Positions 18,913 through 27,487 of a stretch of DNA of 61,084 bases are shown here, piece after piece. Positions within the stretch are counted from its first letter, which is position 1. Every line of letters begins with the position of its first letter. The stretch lies in the NCBI GenBank assembly GCA_002869885.2, contig NEWR02000009.1, forward strand, positions 849,171 to 910,254. Direction: 5' to 3'. Source of the stretch: Nitrospira sp. CG24C. Lineage in GTDB: Bacteria > Nitrospirota > Nitrospiria > Nitrospirales > Nitrospiraceae. The notes under the pieces were generated by a model, which searched no databases, had not been told where the DNA came from, and saw only the letters and a program-made list of their open reading frames with translations. Both the position numbers and the translations under genes were made by a program.

Positions 18913-19092
18913 ATGGACACACAATTACTCCGGGTGGGGGAAGCGGCGCGGGTCTTAAATGTGAGCCGCTGGACCGTCTATCGGTGGGTCGACGAAGGAA
19001 AGTTGACCGCGACTAAAATCGGCAAGCAGAGCTTGCGCGTGATCGGCAACTCAGTCGATAAACTGATCACCGAGAATCGGACTCATCACTGA
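18913..19092 (+). CDS. excisionase-type (HTH_17) DNA-binding protein 1
   Basis: A short gene of 59 residues. It has the MerR/excisionase-like fold: LLRVGEAARVLNVSRWTVYRWVDEGKL (helix-turn-helix, here in two parts LLRVGEAARVLNVS and RWTVYRWVDEGKL) followed by a wing ATKIGKQSLRV. Two relatives are at 20673 and 35994. Such proteins bind DNA without an effector domain. Here it lies between the receptor and exbB, which suggests local transcription control rather than phage excision. AGGTGG precedes the ATG. Confidence 0.85.
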   Translation: MDTQLLRVGEAARVLNVSRWTVYRWVDEGKLTATKIGKQSLRVIGNSVDKLITENRTHH

Positions 19093-19176
19093 GTCCCCGC
19101 CATGTGCACATGGCGGATAAGACGTGGCGAAAAGCAACGTCGAGAACAGCTATTGTAGGAAGGACCGTGTGTTTTG

Positions 19177-19602
19177 ATGGAAGGACTCAAAGAATTCGTC
19201 GAGTATGGCGTCATCGGACTCTTGCTGGGGCTGAGCTTCTGGGCGATCGGGGTGGCGGTGGAACGCTGGCTGTTCTACCGACGGGTGGACGTGAGGCAGT
19301 TCCCTACGCTGGATCTCTGCGAGGTGATGTTGACCAAGCGGCTGGTGGTGATCGGCACCGTCGCGGCCAATGCGCCCTATATCGGTCTGCTCGGAACGGT
19401 CCTCGGCATCATGCTCACGTTCCACACAATGGGCACATCCGGCGCGTTGGCGGTGAGTTCGATCATGATCGGCCTGAGCCTCGCGCTCAAGGCCACAGCG
19501 GTGGGGTTGCTGGTCGCCATTCCTTGCGTGGTCCTGAACAATGTCCTCAGGCGGCGCGTCAGCGAACTCCTGGCGCAGTACAGGGCCCAGCATGGATCGT
19601 GA
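19177..19602 (+). CDS. exbB: TonB-system energizer ExbB (short type)
   Basis: 141 residues. It has three membrane helices: YGVIGLLLGLSFWAIGVAV, the middle segment APYIGLLGTVLGIMLTF, and SIMIGLSLALKATAVGLLVAIP. The middle and last helices contain the ExbB/TolQ/MotA signature GLLGTV and the Thr/Ala-rich proton-channel face. Length matches the compact ExbB2 type, so it is not truncated. AGGAAGGA precedes the ATG. It overlaps exbD by 11 bases. Confidence 0.92.
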   Translation: MEGLKEFVEYGVIGLLLGLSFWAIGVAVERWLFYRRVDVRQFPTLDLCEVMLTKRLVVIGTVAANAPYIGLLGTVLGIMLTFHTMGTSGALAVSSIMIGLSLALKATAVGLLVAIPCVVLNNVLRRRVSELLAQYRAQHGS

Positions 19603-19966
19603 ACTGAATCAGATCAACGTCATCCCGCTGGTCGATGTCATGTTGGTGCTGCTCGTCATCGTGTTGACCACCGCCACCTTCATTACCTCGGGCCAGATTC
19701 CAGTCAATCTGGCGAAAGCCGCGGTGGCTAACGACCGACCGGATACTCCGCTCATCATTACCGTCACGGCGGAGGGTGAATTGTTCGTGAACGATCGCGC
19801 GGTTCCCGATGAGCAACTCGACGCCGCGCTCAGCGCCCATCCTCTCCAGTCGCTGGTCCTGGTCCGCGCCGACAAAGTGACCCAGTTGGAACGGTTCGTC
19901 ACCCTCGTTGATCGTGTCCGTGGGCTCGGCTTTCGCCAGGTGAGCCTGGAGGTCATCCGCACATAG
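19592..19966 (+). CDS. exbD: biopolymer transport protein ExbD
   Basis: 124 residues. The short cytoplasmic N-terminus NQINVIPLVDVMLVLLVI contains the conserved membrane aspartate (D in PLVDVML) that carries protons, followed by a periplasmic domain. With ExbB it powers TonB, here the tonB at 12931 and receptor at 16467. The 11-base overlap with exbB shows co-translation. Confidence 0.93.
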   Translation: MDRELNQINVIPLVDVMLVLLVIVLTTATFITSGQIPVNLAKAAVANDRPDTPLIITVTAEGELFVNDRAVPDEQLDAALSAHPLQSLVLVRADKVTQLERFVTLVDRVRGLGFRQVSLEVIRT

Positions 19967-20059
19967 CTCGGAGTATCCCTCACTGAGATCCCAACTGTAG
20001 CATCCGTGAGTAGACAGGTAGTTGGTTCTCCTATATAAGGTGCCATCGTGGAGATGGTT

Positions 20060-20404
20060 ATGGCTCGCGCTGGGGTTTCACGCAGTACCTGTCTTGTTGT
20101 CGGGTTCGTAGCCCTGGTCTATGCATCGCTTGCGGCAATGGCGGCTGGCTGCGCGTTGAGCCATGTCGATGCTGCCGGCGGACATGCGCACCATGGTTCG
20201 CACGAAGCCTCTCCTCATAATGCGCTCTGCGCCTGGGCCTGTCAGGCTACGTCAGACGCCGGACTGGCGCCGGAGCCACCGGCGATGGCAATGGCTTCAG
20301 CCGCCCAGCCGGCAGTTTCGACTGTTAATCGAGTAATCCTTTTCCATCTTTCTGCCCTACTTCGCCCTCGCGCGCCTCCGGGTTTTCCCGTCCTCATCGG
20401 ATAA
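20060..20404 (+). CDS. RAPP-motif small His-rich envelope protein, copy 4
   Basis: 114 residues: hydrophobic helix (CLVVGFVALVYASLAAMAAG), His-rich stretch (HAHHGSHEASPH), motif LCAWAC, and C-terminal RPRAPPG. The ATG at 20060 is chosen for GGAG six bases upstream; GTG at 20048 is also possible. It directly precedes the first copy of the structured RNA motif and the second HTH gene. Confidence 0.75.
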   Translation: MARAGVSRSTCLVVGFVALVYASLAAMAAGCALSHVDAAGGHAHHGSHEASPHNALCAWACQATSDAGLAPEPPAMAMASAAQPAVSTVNRVILFHLSALLRPRAPPGFPVLIG

Positions 20405-20492
20405 GGGACTCCGGGCTCCGTTACTCACTAGTTCCTCCCGCGCTCCCCTATTCGATTTCACACTCACACCCATACGGTTGGCGGTTATTGAC

Positions 20493-20580
20493 CTATCGAT
20501 GTCCGGGTTTGGTGGCCATCCTTTCCCGGACTGATCCGGGGTGTAGGCGCTTCTTCGCTGTGCCTCCGCCCCAGTTATTT
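20493..20580 (+). ncRNA. structured RNA motif, copy A
   Basis: Two consecutive stems. Stem 1 is GTCCGGG (20501-20507) with CCCGGAC (20525-20531), enclosing a conserved pyrimidine-rich loop with CCATCCTTT. Stem 2 is CCGGGGTG with CGCCCCAG, with an inner helix GGCGC/GTGCC. Copies B and C near 35100 keep the pairing while changing bases on both arms. It lies about 90 bases before an HTH gene. I do not recognise a known riboswitch class. Confidence 0.6.
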
Positions 20581-20672
20581 ACTGGAACGGGAGGGCGACC
20601 GTGTAGACAGTTGTATTGTTCTAAACCTGTTTATTTCAAGAGGCACTCAGCGCGAGTGCGGGGAGATTCATT

Positions 20673-20987
20673 ATGGACATGACTTTCACATTGCAACAAA
20701 AGCAGCTTCTTCGTGTCGATGAAGCAGCCAGAATTTTGAACGTCAGCCGATGGACCGTGTACCGGTGGGTGGAAGACGGCCGGCTCGGTGGGACTCGCCT
20801 CGGTGCGGGAAGTCTCCGGATCTTCAGCAATTCGGTCGCCGCCTTGATCGACCAACATTGCGTCGGCATTTCTTTCGGATCGCTCGCCGGCCAAGAGGCG
20901 GATTTGCCGCGGAAAGTACAAAAGCCGGTTGTCCCCCATGTAATCGGGCGCGACAAAATCAGGCCACGACCACGAGCGGCAGTATGA
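20673..20987 (+). CDS. excisionase-type (HTH_17) DNA-binding protein 2
   Basis: 104 residues. The helix-turn-helix core LLRVDEAARILNVSRWTVY and wing TRLGAGSLRIF are close to those of 18913 and 35994. Residues 65-104 are an extra basic tail (KVQKPVVPHVIGRDKIRP) with no match I recognise. The stop overlaps the ATG of the barrel gene 20984 (ATGA), so regulator and barrel are co-translated. GGGGAG precedes the start. Confidence 0.83.
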   Translation: MDMTFTLQQKQLLRVDEAARILNVSRWTVYRWVEDGRLGGTRLGAGSLRIFSNSVAALIDQHCVGISFGSLAGQEADLPRKVQKPVVPHVIGRDKIRPRPRAAV

Positions 20988-22051
20988 GGAAGACGGCGGT
21001 TCAACGGTCACTCCGGTTGGTCGCCGTCTTTCTGCTGATGCTGATCGCAGTGAGGACGGAATCGCCTGCAGAGGCTTCCTGTGGCTCGGCGAGCTGTTTT
21101 GTCGTCATCGGATCGCAGCAGCAGGTCTCGCCGGCCGGTGTGTTCACCGTGAACCTGAGCTACACCTATACGCCCAACGAAATACCGCCGACGGGAGCAA
21201 GTACCATCCCGTTTTCCAACCAGCAGACGAAACAGCTGATCCTGGCCAATAGCAATGTCACCCAACTCAGTACGTTGGTACGAATTGCCACGCTGGACGT
21301 CAACTACGGATTGACCGAGCGGATCGGTCTCGCCCTGTTGGTCCCCTATCGGTACGTCACCGCGATTGGGCAGGTCGGCGCCGGCGCCGTTGCCAGTTCC
21401 GACGATCGCGGGATCGGCGATGTCATGGGGAAGTTCAAGTATAATCTGTTGCCGACGCTCCGCAGCATGGTTGTCCTTGAGATGGGGGTCTATTTCCCGA
21501 CCGGAGACTATGGGCACGAAGGAGCCCCTGGTCAACTCCTCGAATCCTCACTCCAGGTCGGCAAAGGCGCCTTCGGGTTCCAGCCTGGCTTCTACCAGAC
21601 CTATGAGGTGCTGCCGCATCGGCTGAATCAGTTTCTATCCGGGCACTGGCGCTACAACCTGCGTAATTCAGACGGCTACCGGACAGGGCAAGAGTATGCC
21701 CTGAATACCGGATTGAATCTCGTGACTCTGCCCTGGTTGACCTTCACCACGCAGTTCAATTTTCGGTACAAGACCATGGACAATATTGAAGCGGCGCTGT
21801 TCGAATTTCAAGGTGCGCCCCTCAACCGCGCGGTGTTGCTCGACGGGAACATTCTCAACCGCCCGATTCCCACGACCAACAGTACCTATCTGGCCTTTTC
21901 AGCGGGCGTCGTCGTCAATGTGTTCGATTACGGTCAGCTCTATGCCATTGCGCAGCTGCCGATTTATCGCGACTTCAATGGGAATCTACAGCAAGACACC
22001 GGCTACGTGTTCGGGATGACCAAGTCTTTTGCAACGACGCCGCTGTTTTAA
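20984..22051 (+). CDS. outer-membrane beta-barrel protein, paralogue 2
   Basis: 355 residues with signal peptide and mature start EASCGSASCFVVIGSQQQ. The barrel then runs through TLDVNYGLTERIGLALLVPY, RSMVVLEMGVYFPTG, YEVLPHRLNQF and FNFRYKTMDN. It matches the protein at 10724 block by block, so the two are duplicates that have diverged. The conserved CGxxxC at the mature N-terminus would sit in the periplasm and could hold metal or a disulfide. Start ATG overlaps the HTH stop. The lipoprotein 22065 follows within 14 bases. Confidence 0.75.
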   Translation: MRKTAVQRSLRLVAVFLLMLIAVRTESPAEASCGSASCFVVIGSQQQVSPAGVFTVNLSYTYTPNEIPPTGASTIPFSNQQTKQLILANSNVTQLSTLVRIATLDVNYGLTERIGLALLVPYRYVTAIGQVGAGAVASSDDRGIGDVMGKFKYNLLPTLRSMVVLEMGVYFPTGDYGHEGAPGQLLESSLQVGKGAFGFQPGFYQTYEVLPHRLNQFLSGHWRYNLRNSDGYRTGQEYALNTGLNLVTLPWLTFTTQFNFRYKTMDNIEAALFEFQGAPLNRAVLLDGNILNRPIPTTNSTYLAFSAGVVVNVFDYGQLYAIAQLPIYRDFNGNLQQDTGYVFGMTKSFATTPLF

Positions 22052-22064
22052 GACGGAGGTTCCA

Positions 22065-23621
22065 ATGAGCGACACACGATACTCCGCCATCTCAGTCAAC
22101 AAACCATTCTGGGGCACTCGCGCGATCGGTCGCCATGCCCTGTGCTTTACACTCATGCTGCTCGCAGCCTGCAGCAGCGGCGGCGACAGCGGCCCGGAAA
22201 CGAATTCGCCTCTCTCAACTCCGATGGCCTTGGTCGTCAACCAGGACGACACGACGCTCACGACGCTCAGACTCGATGGGAAGAATTCGCCCGTCGTCAG
22301 CACTCTGTCGCTTGGCCCGGTGCAGGCAGATGCGATCGGAGGGGTCACGTTCTCACTGGGCGAGTGGATCTTCGTGACAAACACCGAATCTAATAAGGTG
22401 GCAGCGATCGACCCGATCGGCGCCTTGACACCGATTTTGGAGACTTTTTTGGACGTGAATCCTGCTAATCCGCTGGTGAAAATCGGCGAGCGCCCGACGC
22501 GCATCTACCGGGATCCGGTCGACAAGGAAGTGCTCTGGACCATGAACGATGGCGATGCTACCACCGGCATTGACAGGGTAGCCAACTGTTCTCTGGGCGG
22601 ATCGGTCTCGGTCCTTCATAATTCCCATCTCTCCGCGGGTGGAGAAAAGCCACGTGTTACTTCGATTGTCTGTCTCTCCGGTAAGGGAGAGCACTTCATC
22701 GCGTTTTCCATACCGCCGACTGTCACACAGCAACTTGCGTTTGTCTCCAGCAAGACCACGGGACTTATTAGTGTGCTGCTTCCTGTCCCAACAGCAGGTG
22801 GCGACGTCGCATGGAGTGAGTTTTTCGTAAAGATCGACTTGTGCGATAGCGCAAAGGAGACGTTGCTGGGGCATGGGGCCTGTGACGGGGACGCGACAAC
22901 ACCGAACCACTCACTCCCGTCCGGGATGTTCTGGTCGCAGCACACAGGGAAGATCTACAGCTATCTGTCAGGCTATGGCACGGTGGTGGAAATCGATCCG
23001 TCAGTGCTTGCGATTACCAGGACCGTGGATATCACGCCTCTCCCGCCGAGTCAGACCGTCTTTCATTCGGTCGGGATCACGCCGAACGGGCAAACTCTGT
23101 TCTTGGTCGGTGAGGACAGGTCCGATCTAAACCACGTCTTCGGAACATTCGGATCCATTGACCTGACCGCCGTCGGGGCTCTCTCGGCCACGGAGCTCTC
23201 GTTCCCTCGATTGCGCGACATCAGGCCGGCACGTTTCCAATTCACGCCGGACGGAACGCGGATCTATATGACGCAATCGAACGATGTGAGCGGCTTGACC
23301 CCGGCGCAAGCCGCTAACCTGAGAAAAGACTTGCTGCTCATCTTCGATCCGTCATTCTTTTCTCTTGTTTTCGAACTGGATTTACCGGCGGCGGAGATGC
23401 ACGCTATGGATCTCTGGATCACAGGTCCGAAGGGAGCAGGATCAGCCAAGGGAGTGGTGATCACAAACGCGACGCCTGGCGTCAACGGTACGGTCTCGCT
23501 GATCGATGGGGCAACGAATACAATTACCGCGACCATTCCAGTCGGAAAGAACCCGAAACAGGTGACCGTGTATTATTACGGCCTCGCAGCCAGCGACAAT
23601 CAGGCAACGCCGATCTGGTAA
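22065..23621 (+). CDS. propeller-type lipoprotein
   Basis: 518 residues. A signal with lipobox LLAAC followed by a Ser/Gly-rich linker anchors it to a membrane. The rest has YncE-like propeller repeats: LRLDGKNSPVVSTLSLG, KVAAIDPIGALT, TVVEIDPSVLAITRTVDI, VSLIDGATNTITATIPVG. The cysteine pair around IDLCDSAKETLLGHGAC is an unusual insert. GGAGG precedes the ATG. As the last gene after the HTH and barrel 2 it is probably in the same transcript. Binding partner unknown. Confidence 0.75.
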   Translation: MSDTRYSAISVNKPFWGTRAIGRHALCFTLMLLAACSSGGDSGPETNSPLSTPMALVVNQDDTTLTTLRLDGKNSPVVSTLSLGPVQADAIGGVTFSLGEWIFVTNTESNKVAAIDPIGALTPILETFLDVNPANPLVKIGERPTRIYRDPVDKEVLWTMNDGDATTGIDRVANCSLGGSVSVLHNSHLSAGGEKPRVTSIVCLSGKGEHFIAFSIPPTVTQQLAFVSSKTTGLISVLLPVPTAGGDVAWSEFFVKIDLCDSAKETLLGHGACDGDATTPNHSLPSGMFWSQHTGKIYSYLSGYGTVVEIDPSVLAITRTVDITPLPPSQTVFHSVGITPNGQTLFLVGEDRSDLNHVFGTFGSIDLTAVGALSATELSFPRLRDIRPARFQFTPDGTRIYMTQSNDVSGLTPAQAANLRKDLLLIFDPSFFSLVFELDLPAAEMHAMDLWITGPKGAGSAKGVVITNATPGVNGTVSLIDGATNTITATIPVGKNPKQVTVYYYGLAASDNQATPIW

Positions 23622-23631
23622 CGACTCAGAT

Positions 23632-23752
23632 GGATAGGCTGAAGGTTGGTCTATCTGGTCTGTCTCGTCTGTCTGGTTGATTTTGTTCGACCAAGCACAC
23701 GAGACAGACCGAATAGACCAGACAGACCAAATCAGCCTTCAGCCTGAACCCC
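23632..23752. repeat. composite hairpin element, copy 2
   Basis: Outer arms GGATAGGCTGAAGG and CCTTCAGCCTGAACC enclose a longer stem of GGTCTATCTGGTCT-type words with apex GTTGATTTTGTTCGACCA. It lies between convergent genes. It joins the CTTCAGCC repeat family to the GGTCTGT family in one structure. Confidence 0.7.
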
Positions 23753-23755
23753 TGT

Positions 23756-25552
23756 TTATCGGGCTGGTTTTGCGCTGTCGCTTTCCGCTTCGAGCAGGAG
23801 TTTCACCAGCCTGGCCGTCTGATCCTGTTGCTCCTGGTTCCTCTGCGCAAGTCTGGCTGGAGGCTCGCCGAGCGGTCGCTCCGAGGGAGGGAGCGGCAAA
23901 GAAACAGCGGAGTCGGACGTCGAACGCGATCGTCCCTTCACCGGGTTGTAGAGCGGATCGCCGAACAGCACCATGCGCCAGCTGACGTAGCGGCTCGTCA
24001 GGTAATACACTTCGACTAGCGAGTACTTCCCCGACAACAGCAACGTCATAAAGCGGGCCGGCTCAGGAAAGGCATCCAGATAGGGTTCTCCTACCGATCC
24101 CAATGTCGCCGTGATCCCCCGCTCCAGCGCATTCTTGCACCACCCTCGTTCGCCACGATCGTGCACGGTGATCGCTTCAGCCGACGCCATGTGATAGCCG
24201 ATCGCGCCGGGCTTGAAGGTAAAGACATCTTCATAGGACCGAAGCCTGTACCAGCCGATATAGAGCGCGACATCCGGGGCCGCTCCTGGCTTGCTCAATG
24301 TCGCCTCAGCATCATCCAGCACAACCCGGTATTCTGAGCGTTGTTTCACCACTTCAGCCGCATCCCGCAAGCTTTGATCGTAGACCCCGTAGGTGTCGGT
24401 CGCGTCTTTGGCTTTCAGTCCACGCGCGTCGAAGTACACCGTGCCTTGCAGTCCAGATCGTTCAGCCTGCAGCGCCCGATCGACAAGCCCTTTCGCCGAC
24501 TCAACCGTCGGAGCATCCAACCGGCTGACCATAAGGGTGGGCAGATCGTTCGGGGCCGCAGCCAAGTCCTGAAACAATGGATTCCCCCAGCGCCAGGCCA
24601 CCGGATAGAGATCCCGATCCCACCACAAGAGGCTGAGTTCGCTGTCAAGGCTTGCATCGGCATAGAAGTTAGTGAGCAGGTCCACCTCGGCACTTGAGAG
24701 TTCGAGCACCCCTCGTACACCGAACAGCTGTTCTGCCCAGCGATAGATCAGCTGACGCTGGGACCGGATCGGAGCGCGACCGAGCCCTGCCCAGTAGGGA
24801 CCGGTCTGTTCGAGGATCTTCCGCCAGGCAGCCATCGTCTGGTTGTCGGTGGAGGAACCGGACTTGCCGAGCCCCGCTTCTTTCTGGAGGAGGATGCCCC
24901 ATCCGCCATATTGTTGGGTGAGGCGTAGCAATTCCTGCAGGGTCTTTTCCGATTCCGGCTGAGGAAGTTGCCGAATGTGCTGCACGGCTGCGCGCCAAGC
25001 CTGATCGACGCGCGGCAAGAGCGTCATGGTCCGCGCTATTTCAAGAATCTCCTGGGCTGAATTTGGCGGCGGACTCTCTACCTTCGGCGATCCCGGCGTC
25101 ATCTGCTCGAACGTACGTTGGAGTTGTTCCAGTCTAGCGCGGCTGGTCTTAACCGAACCCTGCGCCTCCGCCAGCCAGATCTTTTCGTTTTTGGAAAGCA
25201 TGGGCGCTTCAATGCGGAGCGGTATTCCATACGTCGTCACGATCACGCGGGTGGTCGAAGCCAGTTGCTTGGCTTCGAGCGTCCGCCGTAACGGAGCGAC
25301 AACTGACTCCTCATACTCCTGGCGGGTAAGGTTATCGTGAAGTGGTAGGTCGAGCAGGACTATGTGAGTAGTGGGTACGCCTCGCTGCGCCGCGTAGTGC
25401 GAAGCCACAGCCAGACTCTCCGGACTCTTCGCATTGGCGAGAATCACGACCTGATCAGGCTGCAACTCTGCGCGAGCAGTTCGAAGGTCAGCGAACAGAC
25501 CGGCGCACAATAGGAGACACAATAGAGTGGAGTGGCGTATCGCTCGTTTCAT
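23756..25552 (-). CDS. TIGR03790-type protein of unknown function
   Basis: 598 residues, exported (signal peptide LCLLLCAGLFADLRTARA). The opening VVILANAKSPESLAVASHYAAQRGVP and following LLDLPL block, here in two parts, match the family as I remember it. Later blocks VLFGDPLYNP and GAIGYHMASAE are also typical. A middle segment (about 130-250) is helical and coiled, an apparent insertion. The C-terminal 50 residues are charged and low in complexity. It lies downstream of two PEP-CTERM genes on the same strand, but a link to sorting is only by position. Confidence 0.7.
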   Translation of the reverse strand: MKRAIRHSTLLCLLLCAGLFADLRTARAELQPDQVVILANAKSPESLAVASHYAAQRGVPTTHIVLLDLPLHDNLTRQEYEESVVAPLRRTLEAKQLASTTRVIVTTYGIPLRIEAPMLSKNEKIWLAEAQGSVKTSRARLEQLQRTFEQMTPGSPKVESPPPNSAQEILEIARTMTLLPRVDQAWRAAVQHIRQLPQPESEKTLQELLRLTQQYGGWGILLQKEAGLGKSGSSTDNQTMAAWRKILEQTGPYWAGLGRAPIRSQRQLIYRWAEQLFGVRGVLELSSAEVDLLTNFYADASLDSELSLLWWDRDLYPVAWRWGNPLFQDLAAAPNDLPTLMVSRLDAPTVESAKGLVDRALQAERSGLQGTVYFDARGLKAKDATDTYGVYDQSLRDAAEVVKQRSEYRVVLDDAEATLSKPGAAPDVALYIGWYRLRSYEDVFTFKPGAIGYHMASAEAITVHDRGERGWCKNALERGITATLGSVGEPYLDAFPEPARFMTLLLSGKYSLVEVYYLTSRYVSWRMVLFGDPLYNPVKGRSRSTSDSAVSLPLPPSERPLGEPPARLAQRNQEQQDQTARLVKLLLEAESDSAKPAR

Positions 25553-25615
25553 TTGGGTTTGAGCACTGTACCTGAGAGGCGATGCGTGGGGAAAGATCGG
25601 GTGACGAATAGGGTG

Positions 25616-26668
25616 TCAGCAACCGCTCCGTCTCCTCTTCAGCGCCGCCAGCCCCAGCAATCCTGTGCCGAACAGCCAGGCGGCGGCGGGAATCGGCACG
25701 ACGCTGATCGGGCCCAAGCTCGACAGCCGGAAGCCGAGACTGCTGCCGCCGACATTGGGATTGTAGAAGCTGCTGTAGGTGGACCGCAGCGTCTCTTCGT
25801 CGAGCCAGAGCGATCCGCCTCGCATCACGCGATTCGAGCCGGAGACTGCGTCGATCCATTCCATGACATTGCCGCCTTGATCGAAAGTCCCGTAGGGGCT
25901 CACGCTCTCGAGGCCGGCACTCCCGACCGTGGTGACGTGGCCGAGATTTCCCGTGCCGTCCCAATTCGCCCCGAAATTGTAGTTGGCGACGTTCTGGCCC
26001 GGATTGGCGATGATACCCGTGGGAGTGGCTGTGGCGATCGTCGGCGCGCTGTTGCTGCTCGTCGGATAGAGATAGTAGTTGCCCGTTGCCCCGTCGTTCT
26101 TGTGAAACGCCGCCTTATACCATTCGTCATGGCTCGGGATCGCGACCCAATTCATCCCGTTGTATTGATCCGGTCCATGCGTGCCTTGGCTCGCGAGTGT
26201 GTTGGTATCGGTGAAGGTGTAAAACCCGTTCTCCGTATCACCCGTCATGACCCAGTTGGCGAACCGTGCCGCGTCGTAGAAGCTGACGTAGTTGACCGGT
26301 TTGTCTCCATAGTTGGATTTGGGGTTGTACATGGAGCCGGGGGCCGTGCCCGGATCGAAGTCGATCCCGCCCTTCACAACCGCGAAGCCGGTGGCATTGG
26401 TCATGTCGGGATTGTAGAGATCATGAGGATTGACACCGCCGGGATCGACTGTATTGAGAAAGGCGGCGTACTGCGCGTTCGTCACTTCGGTCGAGCTGAT
26501 GCGATACTCATAGGACACAGCGCCGAGCCCGGTGAGAGGATCGGCGCTGTTCCCCGCATGGCCGACCACGACGGTATCGATGTTGAAATAGGAGGCCTCG
26601 GCCACCGCTCCCTGGAAGAGAGCGGCAAGCGCGAGCGCGGCCACGAGTATCCACGAAGACGGATTCAT
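25616..26668 (-). CDS. FGE/SUMF1-fold protein with PEP-CTERM anchor
   Basis: 350 residues: signal peptide, a formylglycine-generating-enzyme-like domain (ISSTEVTNAQYAAFLN, PVNYVSFYDAARFANWV, WVAIPSHDEWYKAAF, YGTFDQGGNVMEW, VMRGGSLW, GFRLS), then VVPIPA, a hydrophobic helix and KRRRSGC. The two catalytic cysteines of true FGE are not seen at their place near the end, so it is likely a binding or structural use of the fold. The tail predicts exosortase processing. It starts three bases after the previous gene. Confidence 0.85.
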   Translation of the reverse strand: MNPSSWILVAALALAALFQGAVAEASYFNIDTVVVGHAGNSADPLTGLGAVSYEYRISSTEVTNAQYAAFLNTVDPGGVNPHDLYNPDMTNATGFAVVKGGIDFDPGTAPGSMYNPKSNYGDKPVNYVSFYDAARFANWVMTGDTENGFYTFTDTNTLASQGTHGPDQYNGMNWVAIPSHDEWYKAAFHKNDGATGNYYLYPTSSNSAPTIATATPTGIIANPGQNVANYNFGANWDGTGNLGHVTTVGSAGLESVSPYGTFDQGGNVMEWIDAVSGSNRVMRGGSLWLDEETLRSTYSSFYNPNVGGSSLGFRLSSLGPISVVPIPAAAWLFGTGLLGLAALKRRRSGC

Positions 26669-26671
26669 CAG

Positions 26672-27463
26672 TTACCGCTGCGCAAATCGTCGACGGCGAA
26701 CCCAACCAGCCAATCCAAGCAGCCCGCTGCCGAACAGATAGACCGCCGCGGGCAGAGGGACAGGCGCGGGCGAGGCAAACGTGAACGTGCCCATGGGTTG
26801 ACCGATATCTCCTGAGGCAAAGAACGCGGATGCGACTTCAGGGCTCCATTTCAAGGTTCCGGACAGATAGAGCGAGAGCGGATCGCTGGTGGCGGTCACA
26901 TCGGTCAAATCCCAGCCAGGGATTGGGAAACCGTAGTTGTTCAAGAGGTACCAGCCTGAGCCGCCGGCCGCATTGCCGACTCTGGTGGTGTCGAATTTCA
27001 GCGCATAGTCGCCTGTGACAAATATGCCGGGGAAATTCCCCAGAAACCGCATCACGCCGCCGAGCCCGATCTGGCCGGTTGCGGTTCCTGTCAGGTCGCC
27101 TGGGTCGTAGGTAAAGAGCGTCGGCTGAATGGCCCGCCCGGAGGGATTGGTGACGGTTGAGCTGGCGACATCGTACACCAGGCCGGTCGCCGGAATCTCG
27201 CCGGTACCAGGCACAAGATCCGCTGCTCCCGCTGTATTGATCTGCGTTGCGGTGAGCGAAGCAGAGGCGGACGTACCCCAAAACTCTTCGAGGTAAAGCG
27301 TCGGCGGCGTTCCGGTTGGATTGAACACCAATTGGGCCAAGGCATCACGATCGAGGTTCATCGTGAATGAACCGCTCGTCACGGTGGCAGCCTGGGAAAC
27401 CGACGGCGCGACCACACTCAATGCCGCCACCAGCAATGTTACAGCCAAGGTAATCGATTTCAT
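26672..27463 (-). CDS. PEP-CTERM secreted protein, no known domain
   Basis: 263 residues: signal peptide (LLVAALSVVAPSVSQAA), a beta-rich mature domain without recognised motifs, then PVPLPA, helix VYLFGSGLLGLAGWV and RRRR. This is the tripartite signal for exosortase-dependent sorting. GAGGATTGTG places the ATG at 27461-27463. The preceding GTG is too close to the ribosome site. It forms an operon with the FGE-fold gene. Confidence 0.8.
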   Translation of the reverse strand: MKSITLAVTLLVAALSVVAPSVSQAATVTSGSFTMNLDRDALAQLVFNPTGTPPTLYLEEFWGTSASASLTATQINTAGAADLVPGTGEIPATGLVYDVASSTVTNPSGRAIQPTLFTYDPGDLTGTATGQIGLGGVMRFLGNFPGIFVTGDYALKFDTTRVGNAAGGSGWYLLNNYGFPIPGWDLTDVTATSDPLSLYLSGTLKWSPEVASAFFASGDIGQPMGTFTFASPAPVPLPAAVYLFGSGLLGLAGWVRRRRFAQR

Positions 27464-27487
27464 CACAATCCTCCTAATTTAAGTGAG

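Noticed and set aside
19177..19602. exbB as a truncated gene
   Set aside because: Length and three helices match the short ExbB2 type and exbD overlaps normally.
25532..26815. Open frame of 427 codons on the plus strand
   Set aside because: Antisense to the FGE-fold and PEP-CTERM genes; Arg- and Gly-rich composition of a shadow.
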